Shown here: in pieces, positions 63,814-64,000 of the stretch
Position numbering within the stretch: the first letter of the stretch is position 1
Layout of the letters: every line of letters starts with the position of its first letter
DNA from: DDH964 sp963763205
GTDB taxonomy: Bacteria; Desulfobacterota; Desulfuromonadia; Desulfuromonadales; DDH964
Direction of reading: 5' to 3'
Assembly (NCBI GenBank): GCA_963763205.1
Contig: CAVXNQ010000005.1
Location: forward strand, 1 to 64,000
Length of the DNA stretch: 64,000 bases
Notes under the pieces: generated by a model
The model's input: the letters and a program-made list of their open reading frames with translations, nothing else
What the model was told of the DNA's origin: nothing
Database searches by the model: none
Translations under genes and position numbers: made by a program

Positions 63814-64000
63814 ATGTTCCGCCGCACCAAGATCGTCGCCACCGTCGGCCCGGCCTGCGAGTCGGAGGAAGGTCTGCAGGCCCTGATGGAGGCCGGCGCC
63901 GATGTCTTTCGTCTTAATTTCAGCCACGGTGACCTGGCGACAAGGAGCTGCTGATCCGCCGCATCCGCGAACTCTCCCGGCGCCGGCGCCGGGCGGTGGC
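63814..64000 (+). CDS. pyk: Pyruvate kinase, N-terminal part only
   Basis: The start of glycolytic pyruvate kinase, cut by the window end. MFRRTKIVATVGPACESEEG, LQALMEAGADVFRLNFSHGD is the conserved N-terminal barrel with the RxNxSHG catalytic motif. A frame break near 63935 leads to ELLIRRIRELSRRR. GGAGGAG lies before ATG 63814. Confidence 0.9.

Overview
The window is a GC-rich, gene-dense chromosomal segment that spans the replication origin of what looks like a Desulfuromonadales/Geobacterales bacterium (Desulfobacterota, formerly Deltaproteobacteria). Grounds for this are the gene order mnmE-mnmG-rsmG-parA-parB-bactofilin-atp, the split b/b' ATP synthase operon, the CIRCE-controlled hrcA-grpE-dnaK-dnaJ operon, a GsuK-like K+ channel, a small di-heme lipocytochrome with two CxxCH sites, and a GntR repressor whose operator recurs in front of the ATP synthase operon. 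This taxonomic call rests on gene content and order only. No rRNA, tRNA, CRISPR, IS element, phage or secretion/defence island was seen.

Layout: 1-4.9 kb, the heat-shock operon (minus strand) with a perfect CIRCE. 5-10.6 kb, cardiolipin synthase, a four-zinc-ribbon protein, rubrerythrin, a CoA-disulfide/persulfide reductase fused to rhodanese, and two small conserved-type proteins. 10.9-21.5 kb, DNA repair and envelope folding: uvrA, pdxA, two parvulin-type chaperones, mfd, nadA. 21.6-32.6 kb, twin-arginine export, a diguanylate cyclase, PduO, an ABC exporter, an EamA transporter, a YfaZ-like porin, two GntR/FadR regulators, a K+ channel, a TIM-barrel protein and DNA polymerase IV. 32.6-38.6 kb, the F1/peripheral-stalk ATP synthase operon atpX-F-H-A-G-D-C (no atpB/atpE here). 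38.8-47.5 kb, bactofilin, parB, parA, rsmG, mnmG, an exact parS, mnmE, yidC, yidD, rnpA, rpmH. 47.5-56.7 kb, oriC, dnaA, dnaN, recF, gyrB, gyrA (plus strand, leading away from the origin). 56.7-64 kb, a TPR protein, gpsA, a periplasmic cyclophilin, a degenerate EEP-fold protein, nth, PBP1A, the lipocytochrome and the start of pyruvate kinase.

Many essential genes carry single-base reading-frame breaks (dnaJ, dnaK, uvrA, atpA, atpG, atpD, gpsA, PBP1A and others), while 38.2-56.7 kb has none. Because the breaks hit genes that cannot all be dead, and each broken gene continues intact in the next frame, I treat them as indel errors in the assembly and give whole-gene coordinates. The most interesting signals are regulatory or structural rather than a new gene system: the operator shared by the GntR repressor and the ATP synthase operon, three heptad-repeat tracts, a terminal-inverted-repeat element at 26.1-26.3 kb, a 23-bp inverted duplication at 7.7/7.9 kb, and an EEP-family protein that has lost most of its catalytic residues.
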